Shown in pieces: positions 1 through 15,254 of a DNA stretch of 64,000 nt. Below the pieces are notes generated by a model. That model was given only the letters and a program-made list of their open reading frames with translations, was not told the DNA's origin and did no database searches. The position numbers were made by a program, and so were the translations under genes. The DNA is from Alnus glutinosa (Eukaryota > Streptophyta > Magnoliopsida > Fagales > Betulaceae), in assembly GCF_958979055.1 (NCBI RefSeq), contig NC_084886.1, forward strand, positions 9,707,654 to 9,771,653, given 5' to 3'. Within the stretch, counting starts at the first letter, position 1. The number at the start of each line of letters is the position of its first letter.

Positions 1-532
1 GTGCTACAATCCCAGCAACACAACTGGTCCGACACCAAAGCTTGAACTTGGCTGCTCCCACCAGCAAAGCATAGGGGCCCTTCTTACCTTCATGTCCTCA
101 TTGAGATTGGATTTAGATGCCATCAAATAGCTCCTTTCAAAATGTTAAATATAAGCCTGGATATTTTTGCTGCTTCTGTGGAACTGTTTGCTTCGCATAA
201 CGAAATCAAAATGTAGCACAATCTCTCCTATGTGGCATTTCCAGCCAAATGTGGCTGGCCCTAAGAAACAAATAGCACCGCGAGGAGTCGATCAGCGACA
301 ATAAGATAGTAGTTCTAGATTTTTTGTGCTTTTGAGTAAAACATTTCAACCTGCGGTCCAAACGGGAAGCTTTGAGTGATAGAAAGTCAAAACCGTTGAC
401 AAAAAAGCTTTCGATAGAAATATCTGTCGAAGAAAAGGTAAGAGGACCAGAAGCAATGAATCAATAATGCTTTCAAAATCTGCATCCAGCCATCCAAAAT
501 CTGAATTCTCAAAAACCAGAAGCGTTGAACCT
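1..532. other. 5' flank of the receptor kinase; no gene identified
   Basis: No coding feature is supported here. The region precedes the ATG of the lectin receptor kinase at 533 and should hold its promoter and 5' UTR. The open frame extends upstream to an ATG at 467, but the 22 extra residues are polar and would precede the hydrophobic signal peptide, so the start at 533 is preferred. Confidence 0.4.
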
Positions 533-5005
<4,473 letters not shown>

Positions 5006-6461
5006 CTAACAAAGATATCTTTGATGAGCTAGCTTACCTTGACTTCGAGACTCCCTTCCCTTGTATTTTAAGACTAAATCAATGAGGCTATGATAAGTCC
5101 ATTTTCTCTTTTCTCTAGCTTGAGGTTCAAGGGAACAGTAGACCTCTTCGCAGGTTCTAAGGAAATGCCCCTTCCCAAATGCAGCGAAAACCAGAGGATC
5201 AGTGTTCATTTCCACAGGTCTGTAAAGATCACCCATCCTTCTCCATGTTTCTAAAGCCACAGTTCCATCAAAGCCAATACTAATTGCATCAAATAGAATT
5301 CCAACAGTGACCATATCAGGTTTCACACGATGGGATGGTAATTGGGAAAGGAAGGCTCTCAAATGCGTGAAATCTTTAATTTTCAAATAAGCTAGCATGA
5401 TAATGTTTGCAACTGTTACATCCCAAGAAACTTTTGCTTCTTCCATCTCCCGAACAATGGAGTCCATACCTTTTCGGCTCAAAAGACAAGCATGAGAAAG
5501 GAGGCGAAGGCACCAAACAAGATCAGTTGCGCCAACAGTTGATGAAACGTCAAGTCCCAAGTAATCTAATCTTGAAAACATATGGTTCCCAATATAAACC
5601 CTGGCCAATTTCCTTATCACATCATCCTTTAAAGGGGTTTTTGAGTTCAAAACTCTTCTATAAGCCTTTTCCATCTTTTCCAAGATCCCAAATCTAGCAT
5701 AGGCCTCAAGCATTGCAACCAAGGTAGATGACTGCAAATCCATCTTTTTTGAAAGCACTGTTTGATATAATCTTTCCATTCTTTTGAGTAACCCAGCTTG
5801 CGAAAACTCTCGGATAAGCAAATTATAAGTAATGTGGTCAGGTGAACATCCATCCAATTCCATCTTCTTCACACACATACCCATTTCATCATACATTTTA
5901 TATCTCCCATAAGCTTGAATTAACCCATCATAGGTATCAGTTTCTGGTGCCAAATTAGATTTTTTCATCTCATTAAAGTAAAACAAAGCATCATCAAAGT
6001 TCCCCTTTTCCGCAAAACCATGAATTATTGAATTGTAAGTTCCCAAAGAAGGCCTAAGGCCGTGACTGTTCATCTCCAGGAACAACGTCACTGCTTCTTC
6101 GATCACACCCTCTTCACCTAACAGCCCTATTATTTTCTCATAGTAGAATTCATTAATCCGCGATTTCTCTATGTTCTTCCACGTATCGAACACCTATTCA
6201 ATATATCAAAACTTCAATTAGAGATACAAACGAGGAATCCAAAAAAAAAAATCCCGTTTAGTTGAGCCTAATAAAGTTATGGGTCGACTAATTTCGCACT
6301 TTCTTGTAAACAAACACAAGCAAAAACATAGAACTCAGAATTTTTATTTTCAATACATTACTTCTGCTTTCTCAGCCACCGAACAGAAAGTAACTTCGCA
6401 CCCAATCAAAGATAAGACACACATCATCAACAACCCTCAAAACCCAGTAGAGGGAGAGGGA

Positions 6462-6511
<50 letters not shown>

Positions 6512-6928
6512 CTGAAGAATTTCATGGGACCTAGAGGCATGTTTGAGGAATCTGACGACAGCCCAGAACTGGTCTTTAGTCCAATCTCCATCATCTCTGA
6601 GTATTAGCAAAGGGCAAGCGTTCTTCTTGCTGAGCTTTCCAAGCAAGTCTCTGATACTCTGGTGCTCATAGAATGTCTCAACAGGAAGGGTAGGGTAGCT
6701 TGTGGCATTGCCGTCCGGGGTTTTCGCATTTGAATGTGCTGGCGAGGGCTGGAGAGAGGAAAAACTATTTTGGGTGGTGAGGAATGGGAATTTGCGGTAC
6801 GGTTTTGTGAGTGTGGTTTTAGGGAAGAGGAAGTTGTTGTTGCTGGGACTGGGACTGGGACTGGAGTTAGGATTGGAATTGGGATTCCATGTGAATGCTA
6901 TATAGTTGCACTGGATATGAAGGGCCAT
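5006..6928 (-). CDS. Pentatricopeptide repeat (PPR) protein, P-class, probably plastid-targeted
   Basis: Two exons: 6512-6928 and 5006-6193, with a 318-bp intron; about 534 residues. Exon 1 starts MALHIQCNYIAFTW and is followed by a Ser/Pro/Asn-rich, Lys/Arg-containing stretch poor in acidic residues, typical of a chloroplast transit peptide. It ends SRSHEILQ and joins VFDTWKNIEK in exon 2 at phase 0. Exon 2 holds tandem 35-residue PPR motifs, for example TYNSIIHGFAEKGNFDDALF, TYDGLIQAYGRYKMYDEMG and TYNLLIREFSQAGLL, with no E or DYW domain. P-class PPR proteins bind organellar RNA and affect stability, splicing or translation; the target here cannot be read from sequence. A strong GTAAGC donor lies at 5034-5035, 27 nt before the annotated stop, so an alternative short C-terminal exon is possible. 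Confidence 0.85.
6450..6511. repeat. (GA)n microsatellite abutting the PPR 5' splice site
   Basis: A GAGGGA-to-GA repeat runs up to the exon 1 boundary. On the transcribed strand the intron therefore begins GTTCTCTCTC, a pyrimidine-rich tract directly at the donor instead of the usual GTAAG-like sequence. Confidence 0.85.
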
Positions 6929-7079
6929 GGCGACTGGCGAGCAGCTTTCATTCTTTGGCTTCCTCCCCTAACTTTGCGTCTCTCCCTCAGACTTACACTC
7001 TTACCTTTTTTGCTTGGTTCTTTTATTTCGCTGTCTATCGGGAACTGTTTTATATTTTATAATTTTATTAAGTAATGTA

Positions 7080-7587
7080 AGACCGCGTTTGTGATTCTAA
7101 TTTCGTTGATAAAAAATACGATTTTAAATTAAATCGTAAAAGATAATCATTTGAGAATTGCTTTTTAAAAAGTAAAATGACTCTTGTACAACAGTTGAAC
7201 TCTTGCACAATAATTATGTAACTATTGTTTAAGGTCTTAGAGACATGGAGGTGGGTCTCATGTGGTACGTTCCACTACATAGGTCCCACGTGGAACCTAT
7301 TCCATGTTTTTAGAGTGGTGCACAATAGTTAATTGCACAACTGTTATACTTCAATCACTCATCTTTTAAAAAATTGTGATTTAAAAATGTAGAAAATTAC
7401 TTTTTCAAATCGTAGGCAATTGAGTGTTTTTTTTTTTAAACACATAATTTTAAAAGGCTAACTTGCGATTTTAAAGGTTAAACTGTGATTTTGCCAAATG
7501 CTTAACTGCGTTTTTAAAAATTACTTTTTCAAATCGTACATTTTAAAATCGCACTTTTTGAAATCACAAATCCAAACGAACCCTAAC
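7080..7587. mobile_element. MITE-like inverted-repeat element, possibly with a nested insertion
   Basis: The left end (ACCGCGTTTGTGATTCTAA) and right end (ATCCAAACGAACCCTAACA) form imperfect terminal inverted repeats. The arms are rich in GCGATTTTAAAA-type and complementary motifs, as in the element at 26770-27062. The centre (about 7170-7370) differs in composition and may be a second insertion. There is no coding capacity. The ends resemble non-autonomous hAT-like elements; no clean target-site duplication was found. Confidence 0.55.
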
Positions 7588-9289
7588 ACATGAGGGACTT
7601 CTAAAATTACTAATTTCAATGATTGATTACCTATTTTCTCTTTTTTTTCTTTTTTTTTTTCAACAATCAGCCTTTATATGGGGGGGGGGGGGGGGCGGAG
7701 GGCATTACCCTTTATATATTTTCATTGATTCTCTCTTTTATTTTCAAGAATGATATGACTTTTAAAATTATTATTAAATTTGAGATTAGTTATTATTAAA
7801 TTTTGATATAATAATAATTTTAAAAATAGTGTCAATTTTTGAAGATAAAGAAGATGAGTGTCTTGTTATTGCATTACTCTTTTCAATGTCCATTTCGAAT
7901 ATCTGTTACTAGCCAAATAAAAAGAAAAAAAAAAGAAAAAAAAAAAGCCCCTTTAAAATGAAACTGGTATGCTATTCATATTTATGTATATTTTTATTTT
8001 ATTTTAATAATAACTGATTCAACCGTTATGAAATAATTATAAGATAAAAATAAATATTTTTAACATTAGAGACATGGAATAACAGATGCCGGAATGCTTT
8101 GGACTCAAAAGAGTATTGAATATTATGTGTGCAACCTTATATTTAAAAAAAAAAAAAAAAAAAAAAAAACGTTTCTAACTCCACTTGGATGGAAAATTAG
8201 ATAGAGGGAAAACAGTCTATTCCTAATAGGCTAATAGCAATTGGAGTTTGCTGGCATTACAAATGAAAAAGACAAGGTAAAGGAAAAGAGTAGCTAGGTT
8301 TAGCGTGAACAATTCTTGTGGCATCTTTCTCACAAAACCCGTTAATGTATTTTAAGTAATTTTTTATGTCAGTTACTGAAAAAAAAAAAAAAATTTAAAA
8401 CATATAATATCAATCAATATAAAATAAATGTGATAGATAGAATAAGAGAAAATTAAAATTTAATCCCTCAAACTGCTAGTTGTTTTGCAAGTAGTCCTAC
8501 GAACTGTCAACGCTTAGATTTTGGCCCCCAAACTACCAAAAAGTTTTAAAAATGCATATTTTATCGAAATATACTTATAATATCCATGCCACATGTTATT
8601 TTTCAATTAAAAAGCTAAAAAAAAACTAAAATTTTATTTTTTATTTTTCATTTTAAAAAAATGGGTGTTTGGTGCGAGCCACCCTCTAGGGCTGGGGGTG
8701 GCTTTCGGGCCACCCTGAAATGGATCTAGGGATCGAGCTAGGGGTAGCCCGAATTTGAATCTTGTTTACGTCATTTACCCTTCATTTTAATTAAATATAT
8801 TACGTAGTCTTTACTAGTACTTAAGCCTAAAAAAGAGTATTAAAATATTAATTAAATGATTAAACCAATAATTTTTTTATTAACTTAAGCTTTTGAGACA
8901 TTAGATGAATTAACAATTTCCACCTCCGTATATTATTATACATGCTCATTGTTATACAAGACTTTCTCTCCATTCTACAAGCATATATAACACGTACACA
9001 TGGAAACTTATTATCATATTCTCACACCCATGCATATATATATATATATATGGCTCTTGGACAGCTAGCAATTCGATCAGCTTCGTGTATATATATAAGG
9101 GTTTGATTCCTACACTTCACCGGTATAACAATTGTACAACACCCTTTCACATAGGGGTGAGCTTCACACACTGAACCCCACTCTCATGTAAGGGAGTGTT
9201 GTGTAATTGTTGTGGTGGTGTTGTAAATCCATCATTTTCCATATACATATATATACAGATCCACTAAATTTAAAGCAGTAATTATATAT
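7588..9289. other. AT-rich intergenic DNA with low-complexity runs; no gene
   Basis: Contains a pure G run at about 7681-7696, A runs near 7925 and 8143-8169, a GC-rich patch with repeated CCACCC/GGGTGG at 8660-8750, and a TA repeat near 9034-9050. A stretch at about 8446-8560 belongs to a dispersed non-coding repeat seen elsewhere in the window. No coding sequence is supported. Confidence 0.5.
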
Positions 9290-9933
9290 AGGGTTGGTGG
9301 ACATTTTTCATAAGTGCAGTAACATTTGCTTGACCAACGCCCGCGACATTCTCCGCCAACAGCTCCCTCGTCATCCCTACATGCATTTCCTGTCGCAGTG
9401 GGCTGATATTCTGCATCTCCCACGCCATGGTTTGCTCAGAAAAAGGCATGTCTTCCCCATTGCTAATCTCAAAAACATGTAAAGAAATCCAAAAAAATAA
9501 TAATGTATAATAATAAATAAGATCAAATCTGTGACTGAATATATATATATAAGAGGTATAAGAGAAGTATAAAGCTACTAACCCATGTCGATACATAGTG
9601 TTAGAATATATTTTTCATATTACGTAGGTGTTTTTTTTTATAATAATATTTTTCATTTAGGTTTGATTTCTTTGAAAGGTTTATTTCCATTATGTTTATA
9701 TTCTCTAAATTAAGTTTATCGATATTTACCTTATTTAAGTTTATGATTTATTGCTCACTACTCATTACCTCTTTATAAATAAAGAGTTATATATGTAATA
9801 ATGTTTAATATATATAGTGAATAAACAAGATGTACATAGCCCATACATCTCTCTCCACTTTCTGCTCTCTTTTTCTTTTTCTTTCACATAATATTATGGC
9901 AAACAAATAAACCTTCACACGAGATTTAGCCAT
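9290..9933 (-). pseudogene. Plant defensin, copy A, broken
   Basis: Homologous to the two intact defensin genes at 12.0 and 17.1 kb. Exon 1 starts at 9931-9933 (MAKSRVKVYLFA) but is split after twelve codons by a ~288-bp insertion; its last bases, including the splice donor, reappear at 9583-9592. Exon 2 begins at 9462 and keeps the first four cysteines. A 4-bp gain (CATG) relative to copy B then shifts the frame and gives an immediate TAG. The remaining cysteine pattern (GECRGRWSSKCYCTYEKC) survives in another frame. The usual TAA after PPTL is also lost. Two independent lesions mean no functional peptide is made. Confidence 0.85.
9599..9886. mobile_element. Probable solo LTR inserted in the signal-peptide exon of defensin copy A
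   Basis: The 288-bp insert starts TGTTAGAATATA and ends CTTTCTTTCA-like with terminal CA. It is flanked by CATAG and CATAA, a one-mismatch 5-bp duplication. It contains a TATA-like TATAAATAAAGAG followed by a pyrimidine-rich end, the layout of a Copia-type LTR. No internal retrotransposon sequence is present. Confidence 0.6.
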
Positions 9934-12044
9934 GCTAGTCCTCACCTTGCGGAATTGGAATGGCTATTATAAGTATTCATATATAGTATATTAGTTGTTT
10001 GTCGTTATGCCAAACTCATGGCAATAAAAATAATATAAGTTAAATTTGAAGATAATTTTGAAATCTACAGAGTATGCATGGTGCCCCATCCCATTATAAA
10101 AAAATAAAAATAAAAAAATAAAAAAATCTATACGCAACGAGACTAAATGGGCTTTCCAAGCTAAGAGACACTAGTAGCTTTCTTTCACCCGTCCCACACA
10201 ATCAACCCTTGTTTCTTTGCTTTCATTTTCTTTTTACTAGTATTTGTGCCACATTGAAACGATAAGACCTTTCAAAACTGCTTTCCTTCTCTCTTTTCTT
10301 TTATTCTTTTTAGCAACCACCAGCAAATGATTAAGCAACAAAACTGAAAATCTCCCTTTTACCCTCAGGATTTGTAAGAAAAGAAATATAAAACAAGAAA
10401 TTAAATGATCGTGAGGTGAGTCGCTTTCCTTGAGAATTTAAGAAGTTATTTGCCCCTAGCCTCCACCAATTCATCAGAATTGCTATGCACAGGTTTACAA
10501 CAAACACTTTTCTAGCTAGTATACAATGGAGCCCTAAAAAACTTTTGTAGTTTGGTTGCATTTTACACAAAATGAAACGAAACCAAAACACTCTCAGTGT
10601 TTCTATTATAGCAAGAGAGAGATTTCAATTTTAAAGTTATAAAAAGTTTTTATAGAGAGAAGAAGAGAGAGTTTTATGTGTCTTAATATGAACTAGAGCA
10701 GACAATTTATAGTGTTAAATTAGCAGTTTTAATGTATGTTCAAATGTCATTAAAATCTAACTGTCAGATATTAACAGACACTTAATTTTTACCGTTAGAA
10801 TAAATTTATAAACAATGGTTATTTAATTATAACTATTAGATCGTACTTATTAGTAATGATTACTTAATCTCAACCGTTAGATCAAATTTAATTTGATTTT
10901 ATAGTTGACTTTACTAGTGGTCAAGTAAATCCAACCGCTGGATTTACCTTAGAAGGATCCTACGACCTAGATCAAATAACCAAATCGTATGATCGTCATT
11001 GTCCAAAAATCAACGATCATGATTTCATCGTTACTAGCTCCAAGTGCGCCCAACAACCCACTGTCACACAGATGCACATGCACACGCGCGTGTGCTTTCC
11101 CCCATACTAAAGCATACGGCGCGCGTACACACAAATGCATAAACCCAAATATTGCTTGCTTTAAAGCAATAGCTTAGTGTGAGTTTAGTCTTGTAAATGC
11201 CAACTTTAATTTTTCTTTTTCTTATATGAGACTCTCTTCTTCCTTCTTCTTCCTAAGCTCTTTAAAAACCTTCAACATTTTCAAACCACAAACTCTATAC
11301 ATATGCACATACTAATTTTGAAAACTATGTTAACAAGATTTTATGTAGCAAGAAAGGTTCATTTGAGTGCTAAAAAAAAAGAGAAAAAAAAAAAGTTTCT
11401 TTTGAGATACCAATTGCAACATTTTAAGTTTGATGTGCCTCACCATTTGAAAAATATGTCTATTATTTATGCATTATGCTAAGAATGAGTTTTTTTAAAA
11501 AAATAAAAATAAAAATAAAAATTCTAATGATTTACTATTTGATTGATAGATTGGTTCATCTTACATTAATTCCTCCGATTTTAACAACTATTACAGAGTG
11601 AACATTTTCGACTATATATGATCATTATTAAAACCAGATTTCACAAGAAGTTAGAAGATTACTTTCTTGTTAATTATTTAGTTATCTACAGGAAAAAAAA
11701 AAAAAAAGGAACCAAGAGAACGTTTGGAAGTTTGTAAGGGTAATTGAAAAGGAAGTGATAGTTTGAGAGCATAAAATATAATTTATCATTTTTCAGTTTA
11801 TATAATAGAATAAAGTTTTCCGATCAAGCATAATATATTCTCACACCCCATACATAAAATATGACGTTCTTTGATACTAACACATGCATGTATACTTATG
11901 ATATTTGAAAGAAAACATAATGGAATAGAAAAATAATTAAAGACAATGGCAAAATAATAAAATAGACACAAAATTTATGTGATTCGGTCTATGACCTATG
12001 TTCACAGAATAAAACCCAAATGTCTACAATACAAAAATCTTTAT
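9934..12044. other. Upstream region of defensin A; block P, first copy (10190-11770)
   Basis: No gene. From about 10190 to 11770 the sequence is a close copy of 15257-16790, with small indels. It begins with a pyrimidine-rich stretch (TTTGCTTTCATTTTCTTTTT) shared in diverged form by the regions upstream of all three defensins. The rest is AT-rich with short inverted motifs such as AACCGTTAGATC. It lies upstream of copy A and downstream of copy B. Confidence 0.7.
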
Positions 12045-12444
12045 TTATAGGGTCGGTGGACATTTTTCATAATAGCAATAGCATTTGCTTGACCAACGCC
12101 CGCGACATTCTCCGGCAACCGCTCCCTCTTCATCCCTACATTTCGTGTCGCAGTGGGCTAGTAGTCTGCATCTCCCACGCCATGTTTTGCTCAGAAAACT
12201 GCAACTCTTCCCCGTTGCTAATCTCAAAAACATGTTAAAAAAATACAAGAAACAAAATAAAAATAATAATAAGTAGATTGGTCCTTGAATATAACGTGCT
12301 TAATTGGCATGAATAAGATCAACTCATGATCTGTGACTGAATATGTATATATATATAAAGCTACTAACCCATGTCGATTTTAAAGATGAAGATAATGAAT
12401 ATGGCAAACAAATAAACCTTCACAAGAGATTTAGGCTTAGCCAT
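12045..12444 (-). CDS. Plant defensin, copy B (secreted, eight cysteines)
   Basis: Two exons: 12369-12444 and 12045-12217, with a 151-bp intron at phase 1; 82 residues. Exon 1 encodes a signal peptide of about 25 residues (MAKPKSLVKVYLFAIFIIF). The mature part has the plant defensin scaffold: C-x5-TW-x-GRC, HC-x3-C, Gly-Glu-Cys, then KCYCYYEKC, with eight cysteines and the Gly and Glu positions expected for a cysteine-stabilised alpha-beta fold. The 3' splice site is the AG of ATTAG, which gives continuity MATGKSC. A TATA-like CTATAAATA lies about 55 bp upstream of the ATG. Defensins are secreted peptides that usually act on fungal membranes or ion channels, or in pollen-pistil signalling; which applies here is not shown. 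Confidence 0.88.
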
Positions 12445-12497
12445 GCTTGTCCTGATCACTACTACCTCTTCAGAATAAGAATGGCAATTATTGTAAG

Positions 12498-12506
12498 TAT
12501 TTATAG
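12498..12506 (-). promoter_or_regulatory. TATA box of defensin B
   Basis: CTATAAATA on the minus strand, about 55 bp before the start codon, conserved in position in defensin C. It implies a short 5' UTR of roughly 20-30 nt. Confidence 0.6.
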
Positions 12507-13189
12507 CATTAGTTGTTTGTCGTTATGCCAAACTCATGCCGACAAAATAATAGTGGTGAAGTTATATGGAAAGATGCGAATGAGCCCCTTAATTTGGTAC
12601 CTTAAGTTTGTAAATGCATTTATATATACTTGAATTAAATTTAAAGCTTTTTGGCATCAGCAATTGTGAGTCGGCCGTAATTAAACTTGGGGTTGGATTA
12701 TTCATCTTACTTTCTTTAAAGTATTAATGGGAGAAACAAGATGATTTGAAATCTATATAGTATACACAGTGAGCCTAATGGCCTTTCTAAGAGACACGAG
12801 AGTACCTTTCTTTCACCCACCCCCGCTCACACAACCAATATATCCTTCATTCTTTGCTTTCATTTTCTTTTTATTACTTGTGCCATATTGAAACCTTTGA
12901 AAACTGCTTTCCTTCTCTCTCTCTCTCTCTCTCTCTCTCTTAACAACCAGCAAATAATTAAGCAAAAATTTTTTTAAAAAAATCTCCCTTTTACCCTCAG
13001 AATTTACATAGCAAGAAAGATTCATTTTAGATACCACCACATGAATTGCAATTTTTTGATAATTTGAGATGGAAAGTGTTTCAAATAAAAGTTTGAGAGG
13101 ACATTACAAATTATCTGTTAGTTGGAGGGGGTATAAGTACTTTGTTCTTAAAAAAAATAGGTAAGAAGGGGCAATATATGTCACCCTAC

Positions 13190-13490
13190 CATAACATATC
13201 GAGGTGGCCGCGCAGCGATCTTGACTACAATAGAGGGACGGCCAAATGACGTCATCATCTAAACAGAGGGGTACGGTGGCTGCACCACCTATCTGTTTAG
13301 GTAGGGATGACGGCATAGCCACCCCCTCCCACAACAAAGGGGATGGTCGCATGACCACTCTCTACCATAACAAATAGGTGTGGTAGCGTAGCCATCTTCT
13401 CCCATAATAGATAAGTGTAGCTTGCAACCACTATTTCCTGGAATAGAGTAGACGGTTGCACGACCATCCCTTATCTACCACCCCTTTCAT
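13190..13490. repeat. Degenerate minisatellite, first copy
   Basis: About six imperfect units share the theme CCATAACAGATNGAGGTGGC, then GCGNAGCCATC or GCACGACCAC, with alternating GTGGTCGC and GCGACCAC arms. The local GC content is much higher than the surroundings. A matching block lies at about 18165-18490 in the duplicated segment. Confidence 0.6.
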
Positions 13491-13765
13491 TAGTTTTTTT
13501 TTTTTTTTAATAGCACATTTTCACATTGAGTATAAATAATAAATTCAAAATAACTTAGACGCACGTACTAGTCACATGACGTTTCTATCCAAAATAACTG
13601 TTAAAACAGTTGCACAACCATCCCCAATCTAACACCCCTTTCATTAGTTTTCTTTTTTCTTTTTTAACAGCACATTTTCACATTGAGTATAAATAATAAA
13701 TTCAAAATAACTCAAACACACGTACTAGTCACATGACGTTTCTATCCAAAATAACAGTTAAATGT
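13487..13765. repeat. ~150-bp tandem duplication within block Q, first copy only
   Basis: The sequence from CATTAGTTTTTT through CACATTGAGTATAAATAATAAA to ACATGACGTTTCTATCC occurs twice in succession (about 13487-13600 and 13637-13760). The corresponding place in the second duplicate (about 18500-18610) has a single copy. Confidence 0.75.
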
Positions 13766-14045
13766 GATTCGGGGGGACAATTCGGGATGTTTTGATAGTT
13801 TCTTGGTCCGAACTATGTACAATATATAAGTTGTAGTTTTAAGGTACAAGTGCAAATAAGGTGATAATTTGAGAAATAAAATGTTATTTACCAAAAAAAA
13901 AAAAACAATTAATCGGGCTGGTAACACACACTGAACCTTAGATAGCATCATAGCACGTATTAACTAATCTTTTTTTGTTAAAGAGTTTTTTGAAACATTT
14001 TTAGAGCATGATTAACCCGATATATATATGTAGGTAGATAAATAC

Positions 14046-14165
14046 TACATACCACACAAACATTTCACAAAGTTTATGTAGCAGAGTTTAGTAGTTATTA
14101 ATTTATTATTATTATTATTATTATTAACGGCTACTAGACCTTATCCCGTTGCTTTGCGGGATATC

Positions 14166-14198
<33 letters not shown>

Positions 14199-15254
14199 AA
14201 ATAGGGGAATCAATGAGAAAAGAGCCTATAATTGCAACAAGTGTCCTTTTATAACATAGCCAAGTGTCCTTTTAAAGTTGAACTGTACGTTTAATTTTGT
14301 CAACCAAAAGGCACGTTTAAGTGAAGTGAAACAATAGTTACAAAAAAAAAAAAAAAACAAAATTCTAGTGAAACAATGCGTTTGTCAAGCAAAAGACACG
14401 TTCGTTTATAATTAATGTTTGAATTGAAACCGTACGTCGATCACATCTCCAGAAACCAGGGAAACAGATCGAGGTGAAGGAAATTGGAATGCCTTTCTGC
14501 GTTTTTTTGAAATTCATATAGTAAGTGCTGATTAATTGATCTTAATTCAATCTTTTCTCCAGAGGTGAAGGACTAAAGATCACAGCAAATACTTGATTGA
14601 TCGGCATCTCACATGAACATAACATGAACATAGAGTGGTTTCGGTTTTCAAGGACGTATCTAACGTTTTGGACCAATCTACGTGTCACCCATTTCATAGG
14701 TTTCCATGTTGTTTCTTATGGGTTCTTTTGTTTTTTCTCCCTTTTTCAAAGGACTTTGGACTTCTTCTTCTGCAAAGTTGCAGTGGTCTCTACCAAAAGA
14801 TAATGAACAAACTTCATATCAATTTCAAGGTAAATTTAGATTATTAAATCACATTTTCTATTTATGCCTCTATAAGAGCGTCTCTAACAATGAAAATTAT
14901 AATAGCCATTGAAAAAGTATAACTTTTTACTTTAACTACTGTTTTTCTCATATTCTCTCCAACAGATTCACTATTCAACTCCCTACTTGCATTTAAATAT
15001 TATTTTCTATTCTTTTTTTATTTTATTTTTTATTCTCCTCCTTTTCCCTTCTTTCTCGGTTTCTAGCTTCATACACTTCTTCCCCCCTCCCCCTTTCTTC
15101 TTTCTGTCCAATCACTCTTTCTTGTTCTTTCTTTTTCTTTTCGTTTGAAACACACCGAGGGAGAGATCGAGGGATTTAGGGAGAGGCCCATGAGAGGAGA
15201 GCCAGAGATGGAGAGACCCGAGAGACCGAGACTGATCCGAGAGATAACCCGCTG
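14046..15254. other. Unique spacer between duplicated segments; no gene
   Basis: Contains a (TTA)n tract (about 14103-14128), adjacent (TG)n and (TA)n tracts (14167-14200), and a MITE-like stretch from about 14876 with GAGCGTCTCTAACAATG-type ends. The short open frames at 14597-14912 and 15069-15269 are low complexity and unrecognised. Confidence 0.45.

Larger units (their letters stand above)
12445..14045. other. Upstream region of defensin B; block Q, first copy
   Basis: From about 12700 to 13960 this stretch is duplicated at 17640-18830. It holds the proximal promoter, a CT microsatellite (12916-12940), a degenerate minisatellite (13190-13490) and a locally duplicated AT-rich segment (13487-13760). 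The open frames seen on the minus strand fall in repeat sequence and lack any family signature. Confidence 0.65.

Noticed and set aside
87-123. Short minus-strand frame MASKSNLNEDMK ending at a GTAAGA donor
   Set aside because: Twelve codons with a plausible donor are too little; no continuation can be followed past position 1.
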